Below are positions 27,093 to 36,079 of a DNA stretch of 64,000 nucleotides, piece after piece. The DNA is from an uncultured Flavobacteriaceae bacterium (lineage in GTDB: Bacteria > Bacteroidota > Bacteroidia > Flavobacteriales > Flavobacteriaceae), in the NCBI GenBank assembly GCA_905181625.1, contig CAJIYJ010000006.1, positions 1-64,000 of the forward strand, written 5' to 3'. A program made the position numbers and the translations under genes. The notes below the pieces were generated by a model. The model was given only the letters and a program-made list of their open reading frames with translations. It was not told the origin of the DNA and did no database searches. How positions within the stretch are numbered: the stretch's first letter is position 1; the number at the start of each line of letters is the position of its first letter.

Positions 27093-28943
27093 ATGAAAAA
27101 AATAATAATAATTATAGTTTTCTTAACCACTTTCAACCTTCATTCACAATGGAAGCCAGCTGGGGATAATATAAAAACAAAATGGGCAGATAATATTGAC
27201 CCAGAAAATGTTTTAAAAGAATACCCTCGTCCCTTATTGGTTAGAAAAGATTGGAAAAATTTAAATGGACTTTGGGATTATTCAATAACTGGAAAAGGGA
27301 TGTCCAAACCTAAATCTTTTGATGGGAAAATTTTAGTTCCGTTTTCAATTGAGTCTAGCCTTTCAGGCGTTCAAAAGAGAATTAGCGAAAACAACGAATT
27401 ATGGTATTATCATAATTTTAGTATTCCAAGAAAATGGAAAAAAAAGCAAATTATTCTTCATTTTGGAGCTGTAGATTGGAAATCGGAATTATGGATAAAT
27501 GATAAAAAAGTCGGCATTCATAAAGGAGGATTTGATCCTTTTTCGTTCAATATAACCCCTTTTCTTAATAAAGGAAAAATGCAAAAAATTGAACTTAAAG
27601 TTTGGGACCCTACTGATGATGGATTTCAACCCAGAGGAAAGCAAATTAAAAGCCCCAGAGGAATATGGTACACACCTGTCTCAGGGATATGGCAAACAGT
27701 CTGGCTTGAGCCTGTTAACAAGAAGTATATTTCTAAAATCCATATCATTCCAGATATAGATAATGAAAACATTAGTATTAAAGCCGTGACTTCTTATGAT
27801 TCTAAAGATGATTTTTTAGAAATAATTATAAATGAAGATGGTAAAATTTTATCCAAAGTTAAAGTCAGATATAACTCAGAAATAAAAGTTCCAATAAATA
27901 ATCCAAAATTATGGAGCCCTGAATCACCTTTTTTATATGAACTAAACATTAAATTAATTTCAAAAGGTAAAGTGATAGATGTGGTGGAGTCTTATGCTGG
28001 AATGCGTAAAATATCTGTAAATAAAGATGTAAACGGGACACTTCGAATGCAACTTAACAATAAAGATTATTTCCAGTTTGGCACTTTAGATCAAGGTTGG
28101 TGGCCAGATGGCTTATATACAGCCCCAACTGATGAAGCATTAAAGTTTGATATTATTAAAACAAAAGATCTAGGGTTTAATATGATAAGAAAACATGTTA
28201 AAGTAGAGCCTGCAAGATGGTATTATCATGCTGATAAACTAGGGATACTTGTATGGCAGGATATGCCTAATGGCGAAAAAATAAACTCCTCTGAATGGCA
28301 GTCTGATAAATTTTTCAATGGAGATGAATTTATTCCCTCAAATGAATCAGCAATGAATTTTAAAAATGAATGGAAAGAAATTATGGATTTCCTTTATTCT
28401 AACCCATCAATAGTTTGTTGGGTTCCATTTAATGAATCATGGGGACAATTTCAGACAGAAGAAATTAGTGAATGGACTAAAGCCTTTGATCCTTCAAGAT
28501 TAGTGAATGCTGCAAGTGGAGGTAATTATTATAGAGTTGGAGATGTTACGGACATCCATAACTATCCAGAACCAAAAATGAAATTTTATGATCCTGAGAG
28601 GACGAACGTATTGGGTGAATATGGAGGAATTGGTCTTGCAATAGATGGACATTTATGGCAAAAAAATAAAAATTGGGGATATTTAAGGTATAACAACTCT
28701 AAAGATGCTACAGATCAATATGTAAACTTTGCTAACCAATTGTATAAAATGGTTCGATTGGGTTTTTCCGGCGCTATTTATACTCAAATAACAGACGTTG
28801 AAGGAGAAGTTAACGGGTTGATGACTTATGACAGAAAAATTATGAAATTAGACTTGAAGAGAGTTCGAGAAGTTAATTTAAAACTAACAAAATCATTACC
28901 CAATGAATACATAAGAATTATGCCAGATAAAGACTACGATTAA
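27093..28943 (+). CDS. Glycoside hydrolase family 2 protein (exported)
   Basis: This 616-residue GH2 enzyme has a Sec signal (IIIVFLTTFNLHSQ). A sugar-binding jelly-roll domain (LVRKDWKNLNGLWDYSI, LHFGAVDWKSELWINDKKVG), an immunoglobulin-like domain and a catalytic TIM barrel follow in order. The acid/base is Glu448 in FNESWGQ and the nucleophile is Glu509 in LGEYGG. GH2 members act on beta-galactosides, beta-glucuronides, beta-mannosides and others, and the actual linkage cannot be read. It is short for GH2 because no C-terminal domains follow the barrel. The next gene, an oxidoreductase, lies 103 nt downstream on the same strand. Confidence 0.88.
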   Translation: MKKIIIIIVFLTTFNLHSQWKPAGDNIKTKWADNIDPENVLKEYPRPLLVRKDWKNLNGLWDYSITGKGMSKPKSFDGKILVPFSIESSLSGVQKRISENNELWYYHNFSIPRKWKKKQIILHFGAVDWKSELWINDKKVGIHKGGFDPFSFNITPFLNKGKMQKIELKVWDPTDDGFQPRGKQIKSPRGIWYTPVSGIWQTVWLEPVNKKYISKIHIIPDIDNENISIKAVTSYDSKDDFLEIIINEDGKILSKVKVRYNSEIKVPINNPKLWSPESPFLYELNIKLISKGKVIDVVESYAGMRKISVNKDVNGTLRMQLNNKDYFQFGTLDQGWWPDGLYTAPTDEALKFDIIKTKDLGFNMIRKHVKVEPARWYYHADKLGILVWQDMPNGEKINSSEWQSDKFFNGDEFIPSNESAMNFKNEWKEIMDFLYSNPSIVCWVPFNESWGQFQTEEISEWTKAFDPSRLVNAASGGNYYRVGDVTDIHNYPEPKMKFYDPERTNVLGEYGGIGLAIDGHLWQKNKNWGYLRYNNSKDATDQYVNFANQLYKMVRLGFSGAIYTQITDVEGEVNGLMTYDRKIMKLDLKRVREVNLKLTKSLPNEYIRIMPDKDYD

Positions 28944-29046
28944 TAGTTGTTTTTCACGCATTAATAATTAATATAAATTATTTGGTCTTTTTTATTTTAT
29001 AATTAAATAGTTTTTTAATTAACTTTATTTAAACAGTATATTTATC

Positions 29047-30396
29047 ATGGACAGTAAAACAAGAAGAAATTTTATCAAATCATCTGCAGCTTTGGCCTCT
29101 ATAAGTATTTTACCAACCTCTCTTTGGGCTTCTTCAAAAAATGGAAGATTAAGGACAGCTCACATAGGGATTGGAGGCATGGGCGCAGCTGATCTAAATG
29201 ATATATCGTCTCATAAATCAGTAGATGTTGTAGCTCTTTGTGATGTAGATTCCATAGCTTTAAGTTCCGCAAGTAAATTACATCCTAAAGCTAAATTATA
29301 TAGTGATTACAGGTTAATGTTTAAAGAAATAAGCGATTCTATTGATGCAGTTATAATATCCACCCCTGATCATACTCACGCTCCTGCTTCAATGATGGCT
29401 ATGGAAATGAACAAATCTGTTTACTGTCAAAAGCCATTAACACATCACGTAAGTGAAGCTAGAGCAATGCGAAAACTTGCTGAAGAAAAAAATCTTGTTA
29501 CTCAAATGGGAATTCAAGTTCACTCATTTTATGATTATAAGTTAGCTACTTTGTTAATTCAGTCAGGTATAATTGGGAAAATAAGCTCTGTAAGAGCTTG
29601 GTCTCCGAAAAATTGGGGTTACGACGGCCCTAATCCTCAAGGTATTGATTCTGTGCCTGAAAATTTAGATTGGAATTTATGGCTTGGCACCGCCTCAAAG
29701 CGTTCTTATAAAGACAAAGTTTATCATCCTGCTAACTGGAGAAAATTAGTAGATTTTGGGTGTGGAACTCTTGGTGATATGGGAGTCCATATTTTTGATA
29801 CGCCTTATAATGCTTTGGAATTAGACGTCCCTTTAACTATTAAAAACAACTGTAGAAAACCTAATGAATTCGGATTTCCTGAAAATAATACTGTAACTTA
29901 TGAATTCCCAGGAACGAGATACACAACTGAATCTTTTAAATGGATATGGAATGATGGATCAGGAGCTCCAAAAATTCATAAAAATTTAAAGCTCCCAAAT
30001 AATGAAAAATTACCTCTTCAAGGAGCTATGTTTATTGGAGAAAAAGGTAGACTTCTGCTCCCTCACTTTATGGAATTACCAAGATTAATTGTAAATGGAG
30101 AATATAAAGAGCTGGATCTGTCATCTCTAGAAGAATCAGGTAAGATAACAAATAAACCTATTAGAAATTATGCGGGTGAATCACATCTTCATTATCATCA
30201 ATTTGTTGATGCTTGTTTAGGGAAAGATAAATGTTCTGCGCCATTTTCTTATTCAGCTAGACTTACTGAAACTATTTTGCTTGGAGTCATTGCCGGAAGA
30301 TTTCCTGGAAAAAAACTTCATTGGGATAACAATACAGCAAGATTTAAAGAGGAAAAAGCTAATAAATTTTTAGATGCTCCTTATAGAGATTTTTAA
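29047..30396 (+). CDS. Tat-exported Gfo/Idh/MocA oxidoreductase
   Basis: This 449-residue paralogue of the protein at 25550 has a twin-arginine signal TRRNFIKSS, nucleotide-binding GIGGMGAAD, VIISTPDHTHA, the active-site CQKPLTHHVSEA, and FGCGTLGDMGVHIFDTPYNALEL in the C-terminal domain. The pairing of two close paralogues on either side of the GH2 gene suggests either successive oxidation and reduction steps or different anomers of the same unit. It heads a plus-strand series of five genes ending at 34604. Assignment to a specific activity is not possible by eye. Confidence 0.87.
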   Translation: MDSKTRRNFIKSSAALASISILPTSLWASSKNGRLRTAHIGIGGMGAADLNDISSHKSVDVVALCDVDSIALSSASKLHPKAKLYSDYRLMFKEISDSIDAVIISTPDHTHAPASMMAMEMNKSVYCQKPLTHHVSEARAMRKLAEEKNLVTQMGIQVHSFYDYKLATLLIQSGIIGKISSVRAWSPKNWGYDGPNPQGIDSVPENLDWNLWLGTASKRSYKDKVYHPANWRKLVDFGCGTLGDMGVHIFDTPYNALELDVPLTIKNNCRKPNEFGFPENNTVTYEFPGTRYTTESFKWIWNDGSGAPKIHKNLKLPNNEKLPLQGAMFIGEKGRLLLPHFMELPRLIVNGEYKELDLSSLEESGKITNKPIRNYAGESHLHYHQFVDACLGKDKCSAPFSYSARLTETILLGVIAGRFPGKKLHWDNNTARFKEEKANKFLDAPYRDF

Positions 30397-30483
30397 GTCA
30401 TTTCATTTTTATGAATGTTATAGCCCTTAAAATGAGTTAAAATACCCATAAATCGAATAAAAGGTATACTTATATTTAAACCA

Positions 30484-31443
30484 ATGAAAAAAGTATTACA
30501 ACTAATTTTTTTTATAAATATAAGTTACGGACAGAATAATTTCAGTACTTACAATCAAATAATAGCTGGAAAAGATTATAATTTAGAAATGGTTCCAATT
30601 CCAGCAGGAAATTTTTTAATGGGAAGTCCAAATTCAGAAAAAAGTAGATTAGCTGATGAAGGCCCTCGTCATAGCGTTGAAGTTGATTCTTTCTGGATGG
30701 CTAAGTACGAAACTACTTGGGATTTGTATCACCTTTTCATGAGGCGAACCATTGATAAAATTCAACCAGATTTTGATTCAAATACTGAAGTTAACATTGA
30801 TGTCGATGGAGTCTCTGGAGCAACAACTCCTTATTTAGAGATGAGTTTTGGGATGGGAACAGATGGTTTTCCTGCAATATCTATGACTCAACTCGCAGCT
30901 AAAAAATTTTGTCAATGGCTTTCTGCAATGACTGGAAATTTCTATAGACTTCCAACTGAAGCCGAATGGGAATATGCTTGTAGAGCTAATACTAAAACTG
31001 CTTATTCATTTGGTGAAAATTTAGAATTATTAGGTGATTATGCTTGGTTTAAAACTAATAGTGAGAAAAAATACCACAAGGTTGGACAAAAAAATCCAAA
31101 TGCATGGGGTCTTTATGACATGCACGGAAATGTATCAGAATGGACGTTAGATCAATATGATTCTAAATCTTATTATAAGTATTTAGGACAAAATGTTTCT
31201 AACCCATATGAAAAACCAACTAAATTATATCCAAGAGTTGTTAAGGGGGGGTCTTGGATGAATTCTAGTTATAGACTTCGAAGCGCATCTAGACAAGGCT
31301 CGTCTAAACGATGGAAAAAACAAGATCCTCAAATTCCAAGAAGTCTTTGGTGGCATACTGATGCACAATTTGTAGGATTCCGTGTAATTAGACCCAAAAT
31401 CACCCCATCTTTAAAAGATCAAGATGAATATTGGAATGATTAA
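30484..31443 (+). CDS. FGE/SUMF1-family protein lacking the catalytic cysteines
   Basis: This 319-residue exported protein (Sec signal ending ISYGQ) has the formylglycine-generating-enzyme-like C-type-lectin fold: MVPIPAGNFLMGSP, LPTEAEWEYACRA, GLYDMHGNVSEW, RVVKGGSWMNSSYRLRSASR and QFVGFRVIRP. True FGEs carry two cysteines five residues apart after GGSW. Here that stretch is MNSSYRLRS with no Cys, so it should not make formylglycine. It may bind a ligand or catalyse another reaction, as other SUMF1-fold proteins do. It is embedded between two sugar oxidoreductase or isomerase genes, 17 nt before the next one. Confidence 0.85.
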   Translation: MKKVLQLIFFINISYGQNNFSTYNQIIAGKDYNLEMVPIPAGNFLMGSPNSEKSRLADEGPRHSVEVDSFWMAKYETTWDLYHLFMRRTIDKIQPDFDSNTEVNIDVDGVSGATTPYLEMSFGMGTDGFPAISMTQLAAKKFCQWLSAMTGNFYRLPTEAEWEYACRANTKTAYSFGENLELLGDYAWFKTNSEKKYHKVGQKNPNAWGLYDMHGNVSEWTLDQYDSKSYYKYLGQNVSNPYEKPTKLYPRVVKGGSWMNSSYRLRSASRQGSSKRWKKQDPQIPRSLWWHTDAQFVGFRVIRPKITPSLKDQDEYWND

Positions 31444-31460
31444 AACTTAAATAAGCAGTT

Positions 31461-32378
31461 ATGGAAAGAAGAAATTTTATACTTAATTCGTCTCTAGCAT
31501 CAGCAGGTGTTTTATCATTTAGTTCAGGATTTTCTAATCAAATTAAAATCAAAAAACATAAGTTTAATTTGAAATATGCTCCTCATATTGGAATGTTTAA
31601 ACATCATGCGGGTTTAGATCCCTTAGACCAGTTAAGATTTATGTTAGATCAGGGATTTACAGCCTTTGAAGATAATAACATGAAAAAAAGAGATGTAGAG
31701 CTTCAAAAAAAAATGGGAGCATTTATGTCAAAAAATAACATGAAAATGGGAGTTTTTGTTGGGCATACTATTTATTGGAGCTACCCTAATTTAGCAAGCG
31801 GAAATAATGAAAAAAGACTAGAATTTTTATCTGAAATTAAATCTTCTATTGAAGTTGCTAAAAGAGTAAATGCAAAATGGATTACAGTAGTTCCCGGGCA
31901 TGTAGATTTAAGATTAAGCATGGGCTATCAAACTTCTAATGTTATTGAAAGCTTAAAACTAGCATCAGAATTATTAGAGCCTCATGGATTAAAAATGGTT
32001 TTAGAGCCACTAAATTTTAGAGATCATCCAGGATTGTTCTTGACTAAAAGCCCTCAGGCTTATGAAATTTGTAAAGCAGTTAATTCTCCATCTTGTAAAA
32101 TTTTATTTGATATTTATCATCAGCAAATTCAAGAGGGTAATTTATTGCCAAATATTGAGGCATGTTGGGATGAAATAGATTATTTTCAAATAGGAGATAA
32201 CCCAGGAAGAAATGAACCATCAACTGGTGAGATTAACTATAAAAATATTTTTAAATATATTTACAATAAAGGTTTTAAGGGAATACTAGGGATGGAACAC
32301 GGAAATTCAAACCCTAATAAAATAGGTGAAAAATCAGTTATTGATGTTTACAAAAAATCAGATAACTTTTTAATTTAA
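31461..32378 (+). CDS. Hydroxypyruvate isomerase-like sugar isomerase/epimerase (TIM barrel)
   Basis: This 305-residue xylose-isomerase-like TIM barrel has a twin-arginine-like N-terminus (ERRNFILNSS). The metal and catalytic residues are in LEPLNFRDHPG, ILFDIYHQQIQEGN, IGDNPGRNEPSTGEINY and GMEHGNSNP, the pattern of the hydroxypyruvate isomerase (Hyi) group. The signal suggests action outside the cytoplasm, which is unusual for Hyi itself; such exported relatives accompany Gfo/Idh/MocA enzymes and may isomerise keto sugars. The next gene starts 5 nt after its stop. The actual substrate is unknown. Confidence 0.82.
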   Translation: MERRNFILNSSLASAGVLSFSSGFSNQIKIKKHKFNLKYAPHIGMFKHHAGLDPLDQLRFMLDQGFTAFEDNNMKKRDVELQKKMGAFMSKNNMKMGVFVGHTIYWSYPNLASGNNEKRLEFLSEIKSSIEVAKRVNAKWITVVPGHVDLRLSMGYQTSNVIESLKLASELLEPHGLKMVLEPLNFRDHPGLFLTKSPQAYEICKAVNSPSCKILFDIYHQQIQEGNLLPNIEACWDEIDYFQIGDNPGRNEPSTGEINYKNIFKYIYNKGFKGILGMEHGNSNPNKIGEKSVIDVYKKSDNFLI

Positions 32379-32383
32379 TCAAT

Positions 32384-33697
32384 ATGAAAAATCAACTAAA
32401 TAGACGGTCATTTGTTAAGTCAACGGGCATAACTAGTGGAGCATTACTTACCGTTCCGTTTTCATTGGAATCTATGGCAAATAGCTCAAATGATAAAAAA
32501 ATTAAACTCGCACTTATTGGATGTGGAGGAAGAGGAACTGGAGCAGCCGTTCAAGCTCTTAGAGCTGATAAGGATGTAGAGCTTGTAGCCATGGCTGATG
32601 CATTTTCAGATCAAATGGAAAATAGTTTAAAAGCTATTTCTGAAGAGTTAGATGGGGAGAGGATAATTAAGGTTAAAGAAAAAAATAGATACTCAGGGTT
32701 TAATGCCTACCAAAAAGCAATTGATTTAGCAGATGTTGTGATATTAACAACTCCACCTGGGTTCAGACCTTTACATTTTGAATATGCGGTAAATAATGAT
32801 AAGCATGTTTTTATGGAGAAGCCTGTAGCTACTGATGCTAATGGGATTAGAAAAGTGTTAAAGGCAGCTAAATTAGCAGAGAATAAAAAATTAAATGTTG
32901 TTGTGGGTCTTCAAAGGAGATATCAAAAAAGCTATAATGCAATAATTGATTTAATAGGTAATGGAGATATTGGAAAAATAGTTTCAGGTCAAGTTTATTG
33001 GAATAGTGCGGGAGTCTGGGTGAGAAAGAGAAAATCTGGTCAGACTGAAATGGAATATCAAATGAGAAATTGGTATTATTTTAATTGGCTGTGTGGTGAT
33101 CATATTTTAGAACAACATATTCATAATATTGATGTTGCAAATTGGTTTATAGGTGAATACCCTAAGTCAGCTCAGGGAATGGGTGGACGTCAGGTTAGAA
33201 GGGGCATCGATCATGGAGAAATTTTTGATCATCATTTTGTAGAGTTTAAATACCCAAGTGGTGCAGTAATTTCAAGTCAGTGTAGACATCAGCCAGGTAC
33301 TAAATCTAATGTAAGTGAAGTTTTTCAAGGAACTAAAGCTAGTGTAATTACATCTGGAAATAATTGTAAAATTATGGGTAATGAAGGCACTGAAATATTT
33401 AAGTATGATCCTAAAGGTGACGAAAGTCCTTATCAAATTGAGCACAATAAGTTGTTTAAATCTATTAGATCGGGAGGAGTAATTAATGATGCAGAATATG
33501 CAGCGAAAACAACATTAACTGCTATTATGGGTAGAATGGCGACTTATACTGGAAAAGAAATTACTTGGAATCAAGCACTAAATTCAAAACAAGTTCTTGT
33601 TCCAGATAATTTAAGTTGGAATTCTACTCCGCCAGTACTACCTGATTCAAAAGGAAGGTATGCCATACCAATCCCTGGAGTAACTAAGATAATTTAA
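32384..33697 (+). CDS. Tat-exported Gfo/Idh/MocA oxidoreductase
   Basis: This 437-residue member of a different subgroup from the two CQKPLT paralogues has a twin-arginine signal NRRSFVKST, the nucleotide site GCGGRGTG, VILTTPPGFRP and the classical active-site EKPVATD. The C-terminal half contains WYYFNWLCGDHILEQHIHNIDVANWF. The retained Glu-Lys-Pro suggests a normal dehydrogenase or transhydrogenase reaction on a sugar. It lies tightly between the TIM-barrel isomerase and an esterase lipoprotein (1-nt gap), so the set is almost surely co-transcribed. Confidence 0.87.
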   Translation: MKNQLNRRSFVKSTGITSGALLTVPFSLESMANSSNDKKIKLALIGCGGRGTGAAVQALRADKDVELVAMADAFSDQMENSLKAISEELDGERIIKVKEKNRYSGFNAYQKAIDLADVVILTTPPGFRPLHFEYAVNNDKHVFMEKPVATDANGIRKVLKAAKLAENKKLNVVVGLQRRYQKSYNAIIDLIGNGDIGKIVSGQVYWNSAGVWVRKRKSGQTEMEYQMRNWYYFNWLCGDHILEQHIHNIDVANWFIGEYPKSAQGMGGRQVRRGIDHGEIFDHHFVEFKYPSGAVISSQCRHQPGTKSNVSEVFQGTKASVITSGNNCKIMGNEGTEIFKYDPKGDESPYQIEHNKLFKSIRSGGVINDAEYAAKTTLTAIMGRMATYTGKEITWNQALNSKQVLVPDNLSWNSTPPVLPDSKGRYAIPIPGVTKII

Positions 33698-33698
33698 T

Positions 33699-34604
33699 AT
33701 GAAAAATTATGTAATTTTTATTTTCATGTTTATAACAACTATTAGTTGTCAAAAAGAAGATAATTCGGAAGAAATTATTAAAGAAGAAAAATGGACAACT
33801 AAAAGTTTTGTTTTAAAACATAATGGACTAGATAGAAGCTATATTTTACATAAACCAGATGGGTTTCAAAATAACGCTCCTCTAGTGTTTGTTTTACATG
33901 GATTCACTAGCTCTTCGACCACTATAATGACTTATTCTCAAATGAATAAAATTGCTGATCAGAATGGGTTTATGATTTGTTATCCTCAAGGAACTAATTT
34001 AGCTACTGGCCAAACACATTGGAATGCTAATTTGCAAATGAGTACGATTAATGACATTGATTTTTTAGCTCAATTAGCAATAAAATTGCAAAAAGAACAT
34101 AATATTAATCCTAAGAATACTTTTGCATCTGGAATGTCAAATGGTGGCTTTATGTCGTATACACTAGGCTGTGAAAAATCAGATGTATTTAAGGCGATTG
34201 CTTCAGTAACCGGAACAATGAGTGGATATGATTGGAATAATTGTAACCCTTCATATAAAATACCCGTTCTACAAATTTCTGGAACTAAAGATAATACAGT
34301 GCCGTGGGATGGAACTATGTCAGAGGCTTATGGTTGGGGAGGAGCTCCTCATATTTTAAAAATAATGGATTTTTGGGCTGATCATAATTCTACTACACAA
34401 ACTGAAAAAATAGACTTTCCAGACATTGATAATTCTGACAATTCAACAGTTTCATTAACTAAAAGAAAGGGTAGTAGTTATAATAATGAAATTTGGTTTT
34501 ATACCGTAACTGGAGGTGGACATGATTGGCCTGGTGCTTTTGGAAATAAAGACATTAATGCTTCCGAAGAAATTTGGAAATTTTTCAAACAACACTTAAA
34601 GTAA
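33699..34604 (+). CDS. Esterase lipoprotein, PHB-depolymerase/LpqC-type (CE1-like)
   Basis: This 301-residue secreted alpha/beta hydrolase has a lipobox (TTISC), FVLHGFTSSS, the nucleophile elbow SGMSNGGFM, the acid in SGTKDNTVPWDG and the His in GGGHDWPG. These match the esterase_PHB/LpqC group, which includes feruloyl and acetyl esterases acting on polysaccharide side chains. In this context it probably removes acyl groups from the glycan at the cell surface. It ends 3 nt short of the convergent DUF1501 stop codon, with no hairpin terminator between them. Confidence 0.82.
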   Translation: MKNYVIFIFMFITTISCQKEDNSEEIIKEEKWTTKSFVLKHNGLDRSYILHKPDGFQNNAPLVFVLHGFTSSSTTIMTYSQMNKIADQNGFMICYPQGTNLATGQTHWNANLQMSTINDIDFLAQLAIKLQKEHNINPKNTFASGMSNGGFMSYTLGCEKSDVFKAIASVTGTMSGYDWNNCNPSYKIPVLQISGTKDNTVPWDGTMSEAYGWGGAPHILKIMDFWADHNSTTQTEKIDFPDIDNSDNSTVSLTKRKGSSYNNEIWFYTVTGGGHDWPGAFGNKDINASEEIWKFFKQHLK

Positions 34605-34607
34605 AGC

Positions 34608-36074
34608 TTAAATCAATAAACTTTTCTTTACTTCTCCATGAACGTCAGTTAATCTAAACCTTCTCCCTTGATGTTTGTAAATCATTTTAGTATGATCAAT
34701 GCCAAATTGATTTAATATGGTAGCCTGTAAGTCATGAACATGGACAGGATCTTTAATGATATTGTAGCCAATATCATCAGTTTCTCCATAGCTAAAACCA
34801 GGTTTAATACCTGCTCCCGCCATAAAAACAGTAAACGACCTTGGATGATGATCTCTTCCGTAAACGGTATCACTTAATGCTCCTTGGCAGTAATTAGTTC
34901 TTCCGAATTCCCCACCCCAAACCACTAAAGTATCTTCAAGTAATCCCCTTTGTTTTAAGTCCATAATTAGTGCAGCTGTAGGCTGATCAACATCGCTAGA
35001 TTGTCCTTTAATTTGGTTAGGTAGATTTTCATGTTGATCCCAACCCATGTGGTATAATTGAACAAATCTTACATCTTTTTCAATTAATCTTCTTGCTTGT
35101 ATACAGTTGGCAGCGTAGGTTCCAGGTTTTTGAGCATCTGGACCATACATCTGAAGAATATGATCGGGTTCTTTAGAGATATCCATGGTTTCTGGAACAG
35201 AAGTTTGCATTCTATATGCCATTTCATATTGGGCTATTCTATTAGTAATTTCTGGATCACCAAATGAAGCTTCTTGTTCATGGTTTAATTCAGCTAAATA
35301 ATCTAACATTTTTCTTCTTTCAAAGGCTGAAACACCCTCAGGATTTTTAAGGTACAACACAGGATCTTTAGCGGATCTAAATTGCACACCTTGATGCAAG
35401 GAGCTTAAAAATCCGTTACCCCACAATCTTGAATATAAAGGCTGACCCTTAGGTCTTCCTGTACCATTTGATAAAAGAACTACAAATGAAGGAAGATTAT
35501 TGTTTAAACTTCCTAGTCCGTAACTCATCCAAGAACCCATACTAGGTCTTCCAGGTTGCTGTGACCCAGTTTGAAAAAACGTTATTGCAGGGTCATGGTT
35601 AATAGCTTCAGTATGCATTGATTTTACAAAACATAATTCATCAGCTATCTTCCCAACATAAGGCATTAAGTCACTGACCCATGCTCTAGATTCACCATAC
35701 TGTTTGAAATTGTAAGCACTCCCAACAAGAGGAAATTTAGCTTGACCTGATGTCATGCCGGTTAGTCTTTGCCCTTTTCTTACAGATTCTGGCAAATCTG
35801 TTCCTCTTAATTGATTCAACTTAGGTTTGTAATCAAATAAATCTAATTGAGAAGGTCCTCCACTTTGAAATAAATAAATAATTCTTTTAGCTTTTGGAGC
35901 AAAGTGAGGTAGGTTTAAAGTATTACTCCCTAATGCAGAAAAAGGATCATTGGATTTCCCAAAATTAAATGGATCCATCATTGATCCTAATGCTAAACCT
36001 CCGATACCTAAACCTGCTTTTTTTAAAAAATTTCTTCTATTATTATTTAAAAAATGTTTGTGAATTTCTTCCAT
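34608..36074 (-). CDS. DUF1501 family protein (Tat-exported)
   Basis: This 488-residue protein belongs to the DUF1501 family, which shares the alkaline-phosphatase/sulfatase fold but has no assigned reaction. It has a twin-arginine signal (NRRNFLKKAGLGIGG), IIYLFQSGGPSQLDLFDYKP, MHTEAINHDPAITFFQTGSQ, LYHMGWDQHENLP, VVWGGEFGRTNYCQG and GRDHHPRSFTVFMAG. DUF1501 genes almost always pair with a PSD1/DUF1549-DUF1553 gene, as here (5 nt upstream). The pair is abundant in planctomycetes and thought to act on sulfated or complex polymers. Function remains open. Confidence 0.88.
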   Translation of the reverse strand: MEEIHKHFLNNNRRNFLKKAGLGIGGLALGSMMDPFNFGKSNDPFSALGSNTLNLPHFAPKAKRIIYLFQSGGPSQLDLFDYKPKLNQLRGTDLPESVRKGQRLTGMTSGQAKFPLVGSAYNFKQYGESRAWVSDLMPYVGKIADELCFVKSMHTEAINHDPAITFFQTGSQQPGRPSMGSWMSYGLGSLNNNLPSFVVLLSNGTGRPKGQPLYSRLWGNGFLSSLHQGVQFRSAKDPVLYLKNPEGVSAFERRKMLDYLAELNHEQEASFGDPEITNRIAQYEMAYRMQTSVPETMDISKEPDHILQMYGPDAQKPGTYAANCIQARRLIEKDVRFVQLYHMGWDQHENLPNQIKGQSSDVDQPTAALIMDLKQRGLLEDTLVVWGGEFGRTNYCQGALSDTVYGRDHHPRSFTVFMAGAGIKPGFSYGETDDIGYNIIKDPVHVHDLQATILNQFGIDHTKMIYKHQGRRFRLTDVHGEVKKSLLI

Positions 36075-36079
36075 AGATT

